Positions 1-8,520 of a stretch of DNA of 64,000 bases are shown piece by piece. The stretch lies in NCBI GenBank assembly GCA_964549105.1, contig CAZJTZ010000001.1:186001-250000 (forward strand), read 5' to 3'. Origin of the DNA: Hydrogenedens sp964549105. GTDB taxonomy: Bacteria; Hydrogenedentota; Hydrogenedentia; Hydrogenedentales; Hydrogenedentaceae. Within the stretch, counting starts at the first letter, position 1. Each line of letters begins with the position of its first letter. The translations under genes were made by a program, and so were the position numbers. The notes beneath the pieces are model-generated. The model saw only the letters and a list, made by a program, of their open reading frames with translations, was not told the origin of the DNA and did not search any database.

Positions 1-802
1 TAACAAATTGACGCAAAAAACGAGTCCCTAAACTTATGTCTTTTTCGCCGGGTACCGAAACGGATAGCAAGTTGTCAAACTTTTGATTTCCTATTTTTAA
101 TGAAGTCAGACGAAAATATTGAACTGCCTTTCCCCCATAAAAATGGGCAATTTTATTCTTTTCTGTAATTAAACCTTGTTCATTTGAAAAACCCATAGGA
201 ACAACTATGTATTCACTTTTCGCCAGGTCTATATTGGCAACGGCTGCTATTTTTGTGTTCAGGGTAATTGAAACTTTAGGACAGGGCTGCTCTGCCGAAA
301 AATAAAGCCTTTCACATAGCATATCTTTAGTCTTTATTGTTCTTTGGGGAGATATTAATTGCCACACAATCCTTTTGTTTCCAAAGTCTATATATATTTC
401 ATAACCAGGATAATGGAGTGGAACTATTCCATTGATGAGAACGCCCATATTCTTTGATATTTTTGATAAGTCTGATAACAGCACCTTTCCTTGATAATCA
501 GGGATAGTTGAAATATTTAATTTTTGATTATCCAACACAACATTATCACCTGAATATTGTTTTTCTTTATTAATAATACTTGTAAAATTTTTATCAAATA
601 CTGGGACTGAAACACCTGTATCTACAAGAAAGAACGAGTTTAATATGTCACTGTTTCCTGAGTTTATTAAAATTGTGCCTCTATTTATAATAAAATCTGT
701 GTGAAATTGTTCCTGTCCTATAGCAAAGTAAGGTAAAAAATACACAAATCCTATAATTACAAAATAATAGGATAAACGGATACGACTTCGTTGTTCTTTC
801 AT
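1..802 (-). CDS. Retropepsin-like aspartic protease-fold secreted protein, partial (cut by left edge)
   Basis: The frame is open from an ATG at 802 to the left edge, so about 267 residues are visible and the C-terminus is missing. Residues 1-29 form a signal peptide or anchor with a long hydrophobic run. A D61-T-G-V-S65 motif lies in a hydrophobic strand, as in the catalytic DTG(A/S) of retropepsin-like proteases. About 190 residues later a segment S-L-G-T-R-F-L-R-Q-F resembles the LG-x-x-FL element that follows the second lobe, but no second DTG is seen in between. The protein may therefore be a single-motif protease, which would act as a dimer, or a non-catalytic relative. It starts 11 bases after the stop of the upstream lipoprotein gene, so the two are probably co-transcribed. 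The fold call is an inference from the motif. Confidence 0.6.
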   Translation of the reverse strand, partial: MKEQRSRIRLSYYFVIIGFVYFLPYFAIGQEQFHTDFIINRGTILINSGNSDILNSFFLVDTGVSVPVFDKNFTSIINKEKQYSGDNVVLDNQKLNISTIPDYQGKVLLSDLSKISKNMGVLINGIVPLHYPGYEIYIDFGNKRIVWQLISPQRTIKTKDMLCERLYFSAEQPCPKVSITLNTKIAAVANIDLAKSEYIVVPMGFSNEQGLITEKNKIAHFYGGKAVQYFRLTSLKIGNQKFDNLLSVSVPGEKDISLGTRFLRQFV

Positions 803-813
803 AATAGAGCGGA

Positions 814-1542
814 TTAATTCTGTTTTTTTGTAATAGTTTCTATCCAAAGTTTAATCTGTTCTCTCGCGTGCATGGATGAATAGAGTAAATTAAAACTATG
901 CTCATCTGTGGGGTATGACCTTAATTCACAAAAAGAACGATTTTTCTGGTATAACTGTAAAGAGAAGTTATATGATTTTTCATCGTTCTCACCCACTACA
1001 ATTAAGGTAGGGAAATAAAACAATTCTGTAAGATTACTGTTTGTGATTAAATTTTCATTATTGCAATAAGGGGAAATTAATATTAAGCCTTCAGAACAAT
1101 TTGTATCTGTTTGCAAACAATAGGATACACATGCCAACTCATCTGTCATCATTATAATACTTTTTTCATCTTTTTCAAGCAAAGATTTAATCAAAACACA
1201 TGTTGAATTAATATTTCCCCTTTGTTCGGAAGAATTTAATGTCGTATTCAGAATGGTTCCCCAATCTGCTTTTAAAATAGCAATTTCATATCCGTTATAT
1301 AAAAAATCTTCAAAAACAGACTTAATCTGTTCCAGGTCTTCATCTTCTTTTACAAAAAGGATTACCTTTATTCTTTTTAGTTCTGAACTATTAGGAGTAA
1401 GTTGCTGAATAAAGACAGGGATTTTATCAATAGAATATGTATGCTCAGAAAAAGCAGGGGCACTATTTTTCTTACACTGCATTAGAAAGATAATGGTAAA
1501 AATAACTATATAAAGGAAATATATTTTCTTTGCCTTAGACAT
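814..1542 (-). CDS. Alpha/beta-hydrolase-like lipoprotein lacking the nucleophile serine
   Basis: A 242-residue protein with a lipoprotein signal: a hydrophobic run followed by L-M-Q-C with the lipid-accepting Cys at about residue 23. The rest follows the order of an alpha/beta hydrolase: a strand VILFV, a strand ending AILKADWG, a buried IIMM strand where the nucleophile elbow should be, LILISPYC, then TLIVVGEND (acid loop) and DEHSF (catalytic His region). At the elbow the usual G-x-S-x-G is replaced by T-D-E-L-A, so the nucleophile is absent. It is probably non-catalytic or uses different chemistry. It lies between the SCP2-like gene and the retropepsin-like gene in one minus-strand run. 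Assignment is by pattern only. Confidence 0.55.
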   Translation of the reverse strand: MSKAKKIYFLYIVIFTIIFLMQCKKNSAPAFSEHTYSIDKIPVFIQQLTPNSSELKRIKVILFVKEDEDLEQIKSVFEDFLYNGYEIAILKADWGTILNTTLNSSEQRGNINSTCVLIKSLLEKDEKSIIMMTDELACVSYCLQTDTNCSEGLILISPYCNNENLITNSNLTELFYFPTLIVVGENDEKSYNFSLQLYQKNRSFCELRSYPTDEHSFNLLYSSMHAREQIKLWIETITKKQN

Positions 1543-1551
1543 ACGATACCT

Positions 1552-1585
1552 GGCAGGAAATACTTACCGTTAAGTATTTCCTGCC
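1552..1585 (-). other. 15-bp perfect hairpin between the SCP2 gene and the lipoprotein gene
   Basis: GGCAGGAAATACTTA and its exact complement are separated by a 4-base loop. On the minus strand the hairpin starts 10 bases after the SCP2 stop codon and ends 9 bases before the ATG at 1542. No U-run follows, so it is not a standard intrinsic terminator. The only Shine-Dalgarno-like AGG for the downstream gene is at its foot, so it could act as an mRNA processing or translation-control element. That role is inferred. Confidence 0.6.
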
Positions 1586-1595
1586 TAAAAAGGAT

Positions 1596-1919
1596 TTAGC
1601 CCAGATTAAAAATGGACTGTAATTTTAATGCAAGGGTCATATCTCCTTGAATCTTTAGTTTGCCTGTCAAGAATGCTGTCTGACCGTTTAGTTTCCCAGC
1701 CACTAAATCAAGAAAATCACTTGCAGAAATTGTTAATGTAATATTGGATTTTTCTGCTTTTCCTTGATTTACAGAAACCTGACCATCGTTAATAGCGACT
1801 GCCCACTCTCCCCCATCATCTCCAGTAACGACGAACTGGTATGTTACATTCATCCCTTTGATTTTTGTAGGTTCGATTTTAGATGGAATTTGATTAAAAA
1901 ATTCTGCTATCTGGGACAT
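1596..1919 (-). CDS. SCP2 sterol-binding domain protein
   Basis: A 107-residue protein that is a single SCP2 domain from end to end: a short N-terminal helix, beta strands with MNVTYQFVV and GGEWAVAI, the ITLTISASDFLDLVAGKL segment, and the characteristic TAFLTGKLKIQGDMTLALKL helix near the C-terminus. The family binds lipids or acyl chains in a hydrophobic pocket and is usually cytosolic. There is no signal peptide. A strong Shine-Dalgarno GGGAGG precedes the ATG at 1919. It is the first gene of a minus-strand run with two envelope proteins. The ligand cannot be told from sequence. Confidence 0.85.
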   Translation of the reverse strand: MSQIAEFFNQIPSKIEPTKIKGMNVTYQFVVTGDDGGEWAVAINDGQVSVNQGKAEKSNITLTISASDFLDLVAGKLNGQTAFLTGKLKIQGDMTLALKLQSIFNLG

Positions 1920-2164
1920 AGTTATAACCTCCCTCGATACGGGTTAAATTTTTTCTGTAAGCCCATGCTCACAGAATTTACAACTTCTTTTAATGTAAAA
2001 CATACTTCTACTAGATTTCAAACTGTGAAATACTTTCATTTATAAATATTTTCAAAAAAATTTTTGAGTTAATTAAAGTTTCTTCTATATCTTAATTTAA
2101 ATAAGGAGTATCCATACCATACAATATTAGTGATAGCGAGTTTTTTAATTTAGGAAGAATAAAT

Positions 2165-4897
2165 ATGGCGATACAAGTCGTACCGGCTGATGAAGATATT
2201 CGACACCCATTTGATTCATTTTTTATACCTCGTACTGTTGCAGTCATAGGTGCAACAGATAAAATAGATAGCATTGGTAGGACACTTCTATGGAATCTTA
2301 TCAGCAGTCCCTTTGGGGGAACGGTTTATGCTGTAAATCCGAATCGTCATCAAGTTCTGGGGATGCTAGCCTATCCGGATATTAAATCTATTCCTGAACC
2401 GATAGATTTAGCGGTGATAATCACTCCTGCTCCAACCGTGCCCGGTATCATTCAAGAATGTATAGATAGTTCTGTTAAAGGATGCCTTATCCTATCTGCA
2501 GGTTTTAGTGAGACAGGTGAAGCAGGAAAGGCATTGGAAGAAGAAATACGGCGAATTATTTATCCTAACAGAATACGAGTTATTGGTCCGAATAGTTTAG
2601 GGATAATGAACCCTATTATTGGCTTGAATTCTGCATTTGCACCATATCTTGCAGAAAAGGGAACAGTGGGATTTTTAACACAAAGTGGTGCCGTAGGCGC
2701 GGCAATTCTGGATTGGAGTTTTCGGGTAAAGGTTGGTTTTAGCAAGTTTGTGTCCTTTGGAACGATGGTAGATGTAGGTTGGGCAGATTTAATTTATTAT
2801 CTCGGCGATGACCCGAATACAAAAAGTATAGTTATTTATATGCAAGCACTTGGAGATGTCCGTTCTTTCATTTCAGCAGTACGCGAAGTGGCTTTGCATA
2901 AACCTATCATTTTGTTAAAAGGCGGCAGGACAGAGTTAGGGGCGGAAGTAGCCCGAAATACACCTTATTATGCAAATGAAGAGTATTGCAATGACGAAGT
3001 TTTTTCTGCGGCTTTAAAGCGATGTGGCGTGTTTCGTGTTGATAACATTCAACAATTATTCGGCATGGCTATTGTTTTAGGGAAACAGCCACAACCCAGA
3101 GGAGACCGTCTTGCCATTATCAGTAATGCAGCAGGACCAAGCATACTTGCCACAGATGCTCTTGTTTCTTCAGGTGGAAAAATAGCAACGATTAGTGAAA
3201 CAACAATAAACGAATTAAACCAGATATTACCTACCTATTGGAATCACAATAATCCTGTTGATTTATTAGCTAATGCCGGGCCTAAGCAGTATGCCCAATC
3301 TGCAGAAATTGTTTTAAAAGATAAGAATGTAGATGGTTTGCTGGTTATTTTAACGCCGCAAGTCATGACTAAACCATTAGAAACGGCAGAAGAGCTAGTA
3401 AAGGTATCCAATCCATTTAAGAAGCCCATTCTCGCAAGTTGGATGGGAGGCTACAAAGTCGAAGAAGGGCAGCAAGTGTTAAATAATGAGGGAATACCTA
3501 CATTTGATTATCCTGATATGGCAGCAAGAGTTTTCCATTCCATGTGGCATTATTCTTATCAATTAAAAGGTTTGTATGAAACACCAAGTGCTCATGAAGA
3601 GACAAGTGAACATGTATCCCAAAGACTGCTTGCAAAAACTACAATCGAATATGCAATACGCCAGGGACAAAGGGTTTTGCCTCCATCTGCAACCAGAGAT
3701 GCTCTGTCCGCGTATGGTATCAATCTGATTGAAACACATATTGCTCATGACGAAACAGAAGCCGTGCATATTGCAAAGCATATTGGCTATCCTGTAGTGC
3801 TACAACGAGTTTTTCTTTCAGAAAAAATTCATAGGGACCCAGGCGGTGTTCTATTAAATTTACATGATGAAGATGCTGTCAGAAAAGCATTCCATACTTT
3901 GATTAACTTCGTAACTAATGGCAAAGAGGTATGTGCCTTCCCGGGTATTGCCGTTCAGCCATTAGTCCCACAGGATGGAATTGAAATTTGTATTGGAAGC
4001 AATATTGACCCATTATTTGGTCCCTATATCTATTTTGGTTCAGGGGGTAAGATGTTCTCTATATTTGAAGACCGTGCAATAGGATTACCTCCATTAAATA
4101 CAACCTTATCCCGTAGAATGGTTGAAGGAACAGAAATCTACAAAGCACTGAAAGCAGAGAAAATATGTAAAGGATTCCAGATTGAAAAATTGGAGGACTT
4201 ACTTGTCCAGTTAAGTTATATGATTTGTGAATACCGACTAATACAAAAGATGGAGATAAATCCAATTGTTATATCTCCAAAACGAATTGTAGCCTTAAAC
4301 GCTTCTATTTCACTTTACCCTCTCGATACGCCCATAGATACCCTTCCCAAATTAGCAATTCGCCCTTATCCTAATGAATACACATACAGTTGGACATCGC
4401 GGAAAGGTGATGAAATCATACTTCGTCCCATTCGTCCTGAAGATGAAGCACTTATGATTCGGTTTCATGAGACGCTAAGTGATAATACGATTTACTTCCG
4501 TTATTTTCAGTTGCAACCACTACATGTTCGGACTCAACATGAACGACTGACTGAACTCTGTTTTATAGATTATGACCGTAGCATTGCTTTAATTGCAGTA
4601 AAAAAGGATAAGGAAACAGGAGAGAGTTCAATACTTGGGGTTGGCAGGATAGTAAAGATACACGGCACAACAGACGCAGAATTCGCTTTAATGATTAGCG
4701 ACCTTTATCAAGGGCGTGGATTAGGAACAGAGATGTTGCGACGACTTATACAAATTTCCAGAGCAGAAGGCGTACACCGGGTATATGGAACAATCCTGCC
4801 TGAAAATCGCTCTATGTTACGAGTATGTGCCAAATTAGGTTTTGTCTTAAAAAAGCCCACAGGACAAGAATTCATCGCAGAACTCATCTTGAATTAA
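2165..4897 (+). CDS. Pat/PatZ-type protein acetyltransferase (ADP-forming acyl-CoA synthetase-like region plus GNAT domain)
   Basis: A 910-residue protein: CoA-binding Rossmann domain (about 12-110, with PRTVAVIGAT), two succinyl-CoA-ligase-like domains (about 150-450, with GFLTQSGAVGAAILDW and ISNAAGPSILATDAL), an ATP-grasp domain (about 490-720) and a C-terminal GNAT acetyltransferase (about 745-905, with YQGRGLGTEMLRRL for acetyl-CoA binding). This order matches PatZ/YfiQ, which acetylates lysines of acyl-CoA synthetases and other enzymes. In active ADP-forming synthetases the loop after GRTE-x-GA carries a phospho-accepting His in an SHTG motif. Here that loop reads R-N265-T-P, so the His is lost, supporting a regulatory acetyltransferase rather than an ATP-making synthetase. 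GGAAG lies about 8 bases before the ATG. Confidence 0.88.
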   Translation: MAIQVVPADEDIRHPFDSFFIPRTVAVIGATDKIDSIGRTLLWNLISSPFGGTVYAVNPNRHQVLGMLAYPDIKSIPEPIDLAVIITPAPTVPGIIQECIDSSVKGCLILSAGFSETGEAGKALEEEIRRIIYPNRIRVIGPNSLGIMNPIIGLNSAFAPYLAEKGTVGFLTQSGAVGAAILDWSFRVKVGFSKFVSFGTMVDVGWADLIYYLGDDPNTKSIVIYMQALGDVRSFISAVREVALHKPIILLKGGRTELGAEVARNTPYYANEEYCNDEVFSAALKRCGVFRVDNIQQLFGMAIVLGKQPQPRGDRLAIISNAAGPSILATDALVSSGGKIATISETTINELNQILPTYWNHNNPVDLLANAGPKQYAQSAEIVLKDKNVDGLLVILTPQVMTKPLETAEELVKVSNPFKKPILASWMGGYKVEEGQQVLNNEGIPTFDYPDMAARVFHSMWHYSYQLKGLYETPSAHEETSEHVSQRLLAKTTIEYAIRQGQRVLPPSATRDALSAYGINLIETHIAHDETEAVHIAKHIGYPVVLQRVFLSEKIHRDPGGVLLNLHDEDAVRKAFHTLINFVTNGKEVCAFPGIAVQPLVPQDGIEICIGSNIDPLFGPYIYFGSGGKMFSIFEDRAIGLPPLNTTLSRRMVEGTEIYKALKAEKICKGFQIEKLEDLLVQLSYMICEYRLIQKMEINPIVISPKRIVALNASISLYPLDTPIDTLPKLAIRPYPNEYTYSWTSRKGDEIILRPIRPEDEALMIRFHETLSDNTIYFRYFQLQPLHVRTQHERLTELCFIDYDRSIALIAVKKDKETGESSILGVGRIVKIHGTTDAEFALMISDLYQGRGLGTEMLRRLIQISRAEGVHRVYGTILPENRSMLRVCAKLGFVLKKPTGQEFIAELILN

Positions 4898-4927
4898 AGA
4901 GTGTAGTCATCAAAGCCTTTAAACACC

Positions 4928-5764
4928 TTACTTATTCTGCTTTTTCTTGTGTAGAAACCTTTTGAATTGTATTGAAAAGGAAAAATTGTTATCTTCAATA
5001 AGAGGGGCAACTGAACCTCCAAAAGAAAATAAAATTTCATCTCGCTCGTTCAAAGGTATTTCAAGACCGATGTTGGTATCCAGATTAACTGTATGCCAGG
5101 TTTCAGAAGGACTTATATCAACAATAGGTAAAAGGGGTAAAATCTTTGCTTTTACTTTTGTGTCATAAGTAAGATAAGTATAAACAAGAGACATAGAAAT
5201 ATATGGACGGGCAGATTTCACTCGTTCTTTCCAATTACTAAACTTCCGATGTTCAGGCGAGCCCCAGGGAGAATAATAAGCACTTGTCCCACAATATAAA
5301 TCACCGCACTGTATCACAAAATCTGTATGTAATGGCATTAAGAATATAGAAGGGTGGGTTTGTTTGGTCCGAAGTATTCCTCCTTCTCCACCTCCTTGAA
5401 CAGTTACTGCCCACTTGCGATTTATTTGATAGCCAACTCCTACATAAGGCGCCCAAATCAAAAAATCATCTTGATAATCGTTTACCGTTTTAACCGGTTT
5501 TTGTTCTGGAGCAATAAAACTCATAATTGGGTCAAATAGTTCTTTAACAGGTCGTTCTTTTTCTTCCAGGTCGAGATAAGGATTCATCAGGTTTACAAAC
5601 CAGAACCAACGACTATTTTCGAATTTATTTGACTCTAAAGAAACTATTTCCTCTTCTTTTACCTTAGCCATATTATCGGAATTATGCTCCTCCGTCAAGT
5701 CCAATTGTGGAGAAGAAAAAATAAATACATTTGCATAAATTACTAATACAATGTCCAACAACAT
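4928..5764 (-). CDS. Hypothetical exported protein, probable outer-membrane beta-barrel
   Basis: A 278-residue protein with no recognised family. The N-terminus has a hydrophobic signal-like stretch (residues 1-17), then a charged spacer (about 20-95). From about 95 to the end there are alternating short strands typical of a small barrel: WAPYVGVGYQINRKWAVTVQGGGEGG, RPYISMSLVYTYL, TVNLDTNIGLEIPL and a final FSFSIQFKRF. The start lies 14 bases after the stop of the upstream secreted hydrolase, so the two probably share a transcript. The barrel call rests on strand pattern alone; it does not end in the usual aromatic residue but in a Lys-rich tail. Confidence 0.5.
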   Translation of the reverse strand: MLLDIVLVIYANVFIFSSPQLDLTEEHNSDNMAKVKEEEIVSLESNKFENSRWFWFVNLMNPYLDLEEKERPVKELFDPIMSFIAPEQKPVKTVNDYQDDFLIWAPYVGVGYQINRKWAVTVQGGGEGGILRTKQTHPSIFLMPLHTDFVIQCGDLYCGTSAYYSPWGSPEHRKFSNWKERVKSARPYISMSLVYTYLTYDTKVKAKILPLLPIVDISPSETWHTVNLDTNIGLEIPLNERDEILFSFGGSVAPLIEDNNFSFSIQFKRFLHKKKQNK

Positions 5765-5778
5765 TAATATATTACTTC

Positions 5779-7824
5779 CTAAAAGGTAGGTGGCACAGTC
5801 TTTTGAACTGTCACTTTACCATCAGGGAATTCTGACAACAGTTGTGGAATATCATACTCCTGCAATACACCATGAACAGCACTGGTTATCTGCCCTTGAA
5901 TACGCGGGTTCTCTATCATTTCGCTCCAACTGATAAGTCCTGTTAAATTCAATTCAATACTCTGCGGCAAAAGTAAATAAGCAACATGTATAGCAGGAAC
6001 ACAAAGAATCCCTGTGGCATCAATCCCTATCTGCACCTCATTGCCATACTTCTTTTTCAAATATTTGATAGTAGCGAAATAATCGGAAACTCGCATACCA
6101 ACATAGGATTTACCCATCAAATACGCACCAAAGAAATCTTCCCAGCCTTGACCCACGATTTTGCTCATATCATTTTTACTGTGAATAGGAGCAGTCTCTC
6201 CTGTCCCTCGTAAATCCACAGCACAGACATATACTCCCTTCTTCAAGTAGTCCTGAATGCGATTTGGGTCATATTCCTTTCCTTCTGGATGTGTATAGAT
6301 AATCACACTGGTAACAGGCTGTTCTGATTCAAACAGAAAACCAGGTAAAACAATATTTTCTTCGGGCTTAATTATGAAGGGAATAATTGACTTTGCCTCA
6401 GGGATTGGTTTTGAGTCTACCCTCTCTAACTCATCAGCAACAGGTTCAGGCGTAGAATTAAAATCTGCAACATTGATAATCTCTCTGACCTTTGACTGTT
6501 TCTCTGTTAAGGAAAATGAGTTCCAACGACTCTCCCTAATTTTTGCATATTCCTTCTCTTTCTCTTGATTTATACTGACAATATTTGTAGCATTGGGTAT
6601 TTCATTAACATTTCCACTCTTGCAGACTTGATATTCTTCCTTGGTTAGAAGTTCTGCGTCATTTATTTGTCCCTCAACCTCTTTATTGATACCTTCTAAC
6701 CATAAAAGCATTTTTTCTGTAATCTCTTCGCAAAATTCTTTACCAAGTCCATGTTCAGCGTCCACCTCAATCAAATCGCAGAGTTGATTTACCCCTAATT
6801 TTGAATAAAGCCTTTTTGCTTCACGAAAAGTGTCCCAGGTCCCAGAAATATCAAAAAAATCTCGCGTAGCACAACAGACTAAAATAGGATTGGGGGCGTG
6901 CATAAAAATATAATCAGAATGGTCATAGCCATATTTTATTTGCGAAAAAATATTTTGTTCGGCGTCTTGCGGGCCAATAGTATTTAGCAACCTTTCACAG
7001 GAGGTTAAATAACAGGAAGGTGCCGCAGCATAAATTCGGGGTTCCAGAGCCATGAGATAAGTAGTTTGAGTCCCTCCTCCCGAACAGCCTGAGCAACCAA
7101 ATTTTTCTTTTTTAATGTCTTCCCTCGTCTCTAAATAATCAAGGGCTCTTATGCCATTCCATATCTCGTATTTGGCATAATTTGACCCTAAAAGGATACA
7201 TCCTAAGCCAACAACTGTATGTTCCGTAGTTCCCCAAAATTCAGGTTTACCATCTTCCTTAACAAAGGTAATACATTCACCCTGTCCAGGTGGGTCGTAT
7301 ATTAACGCTGCTATCCCATTTTCGGCTAATAAAATACCTAATCTCTGATAATCAGGACTACCTTTGGCTTCTAATGAATGCCCACAAGGAAGAATTACAC
7401 CTGGATAAGGCGGTTGAGAAAGGGGAAGGAATAAAACAGCAGGGACAAAGAAGTTAGGTAAACTTTCGTAATAAAGCACTTCATATCTATAAGTAGGCTT
7501 TGTCTCTTTGCGAACAATAACGGGATTGAGCGGTGTCAAAGAAGGTTTGCCACCCAACAAATTCCAATATAGTTCCCTTCTTTCCTTCTTATAGGTTTCT
7601 ATATTGTCTTTTCCAGGAAAACGGTCAGGGTTCTCCTCATGAGACTTTAAGAGAGCAATTGCTTCTGTGTTCAAATATTGCTTCATCATTTCTGAGGGAT
7701 TAAAAGGAATATTTGTCTTAGGTAGGACTTTCCAATCAATCGGCTCTGAATATATTGATAATATAATTAAGAAGAGTGATGTCAGCATCATTAATGGTTT
7801 CAATTTACTTAATTCATGTTTCAT
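5779..7824 (-). CDS. Secreted tandem alpha/beta hydrolase (acetyl-xylan-esterase-like)
   Basis: The ATG at 7824 is preceded by GGAG with 7-base spacing and is preferred over an in-frame TTG at 7830, giving 681 residues. Residues 1-26 are a signal peptide. The first hydrolase half (about 85-390) has an oxyanion/lid region PGVILPCGHS, a D-P-P-G-Q-G-E strand end, a nucleophile elbow G-C-S248-G-G, an acid in CATRDFFD and a His in DAEHGLG, so a complete triad. The second half (about 490-681) repeats the fold (VIIYTHPEG, VDLRGTGET, IGIDATG), but its elbow lacks Ser, so it is probably inactive. Tandem hydrolases of this type occur in planctomycete-like secretomes and act on ester-decorated polysaccharides or peptides. 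The substrate is unknown. Confidence 0.75.
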   Translation of the reverse strand: MKHELSKLKPLMMLTSLFLIILSIYSEPIDWKVLPKTNIPFNPSEMMKQYLNTEAIALLKSHEENPDRFPGKDNIETYKKERRELYWNLLGGKPSLTPLNPVIVRKETKPTYRYEVLYYESLPNFFVPAVLFLPLSQPPYPGVILPCGHSLEAKGSPDYQRLGILLAENGIAALIYDPPGQGECITFVKEDGKPEFWGTTEHTVVGLGCILLGSNYAKYEIWNGIRALDYLETREDIKKEKFGCSGCSGGGTQTTYLMALEPRIYAAAPSCYLTSCERLLNTIGPQDAEQNIFSQIKYGYDHSDYIFMHAPNPILVCCATRDFFDISGTWDTFREAKRLYSKLGVNQLCDLIEVDAEHGLGKEFCEEITEKMLLWLEGINKEVEGQINDAELLTKEEYQVCKSGNVNEIPNATNIVSINQEKEKEYAKIRESRWNSFSLTEKQSKVREIINVADFNSTPEPVADELERVDSKPIPEAKSIIPFIIKPEENIVLPGFLFESEQPVTSVIIYTHPEGKEYDPNRIQDYLKKGVYVCAVDLRGTGETAPIHSKNDMSKIVGQGWEDFFGAYLMGKSYVGMRVSDYFATIKYLKKKYGNEVQIGIDATGILCVPAIHVAYLLLPQSIELNLTGLISWSEMIENPRIQGQITSAVHGVLQEYDIPQLLSEFPDGKVTVQKTVPPTF

Positions 7825-7941
7825 TTGCAATCTCCTTTATTATTGGGAAAACAACTCACATAACAATAGCAAAATAGTAGAATACATATAATATGATATA
7901 AGTATAAACAAAAAAATTGATAAATATAAAGGTAATGTTAA

Positions 7942-8466
7942 ATGCCGATAAATTCTTTTGAACCGTTTCCATGGCGATTTTGTGCTGAATGCGGTGAGGA
8001 ACTTATGCTGGAGAACGATGGGGAACAAATGCGTCCCTATTGCCGTTTATGTAGCCGATTTTATTATCACAATCCTACACCAGCAACATGCTGCTTTGTA
8101 ACAAGTAATGGGAGTGACCTTTTATTAACAAAAAGGGCAATTCATCCTGCATTTGGTGAGTGGACATTTCCTGGAGGATATATGGAATTAGGCGAGACAA
8201 CAGAAGAATCCGCATCACGAGAACTCCTTGAAGAGACAGGGATTGTGGCGAAACAAATACGATTATTAGGTGCTTCTGCTCAATCAAGCAAAACAGCAGG
8301 AACGATTTTAGTCCTTGGTTTTGTCATTGAAGAATGGGATGGAAAAATTAAAGCGGGAAGTGATGTATCAGAAGCAAAGTTTTTCAAGCACGACCAACTA
8401 CCTTCGCTCCCTTTCACAGCCCACGAAGAATTATTACAACTTTATCTTAAAGAACACCTTGCGTAA
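7942..8466 (+). CDS. Nudix hydrolase with N-terminal zinc ribbon
   Basis: A 174-residue protein. Residues C14, C17, C34 and C37 form a four-Cys zinc ribbon. The Nudix box follows in full: G-Y-M-E-L-G-E, seven residues, then R-E-L-L-E-E-T-G-I, which gives the Mg-binding glutamates. The ribbon-Nudix order resembles the NADH pyrophosphatase (NudC) family and a widespread group of short zinc-ribbon Nudix proteins that hydrolyse nucleoside diphosphate-linked compounds. It lacks the long N-terminal domain of NudC, so the substrate is open. It lies 54 bases upstream of rtcB on the same strand and divergent from the secreted hydrolase. Confidence 0.85.
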   Translation: MPINSFEPFPWRFCAECGEELMLENDGEQMRPYCRLCSRFYYHNPTPATCCFVTSNGSDLLLTKRAIHPAFGEWTFPGGYMELGETTEESASRELLEETGIVAKQIRLLGASAQSSKTAGTILVLGFVIEEWDGKIKAGSDVSEAKFFKHDQLPSLPFTAHEELLQLYLKEHLA

Positions 8467-8520
8467 TATTCTCAACCTTTCTATCATTAATAAATTAAAC
8501 ATTTTTAGGAATAATAAATA

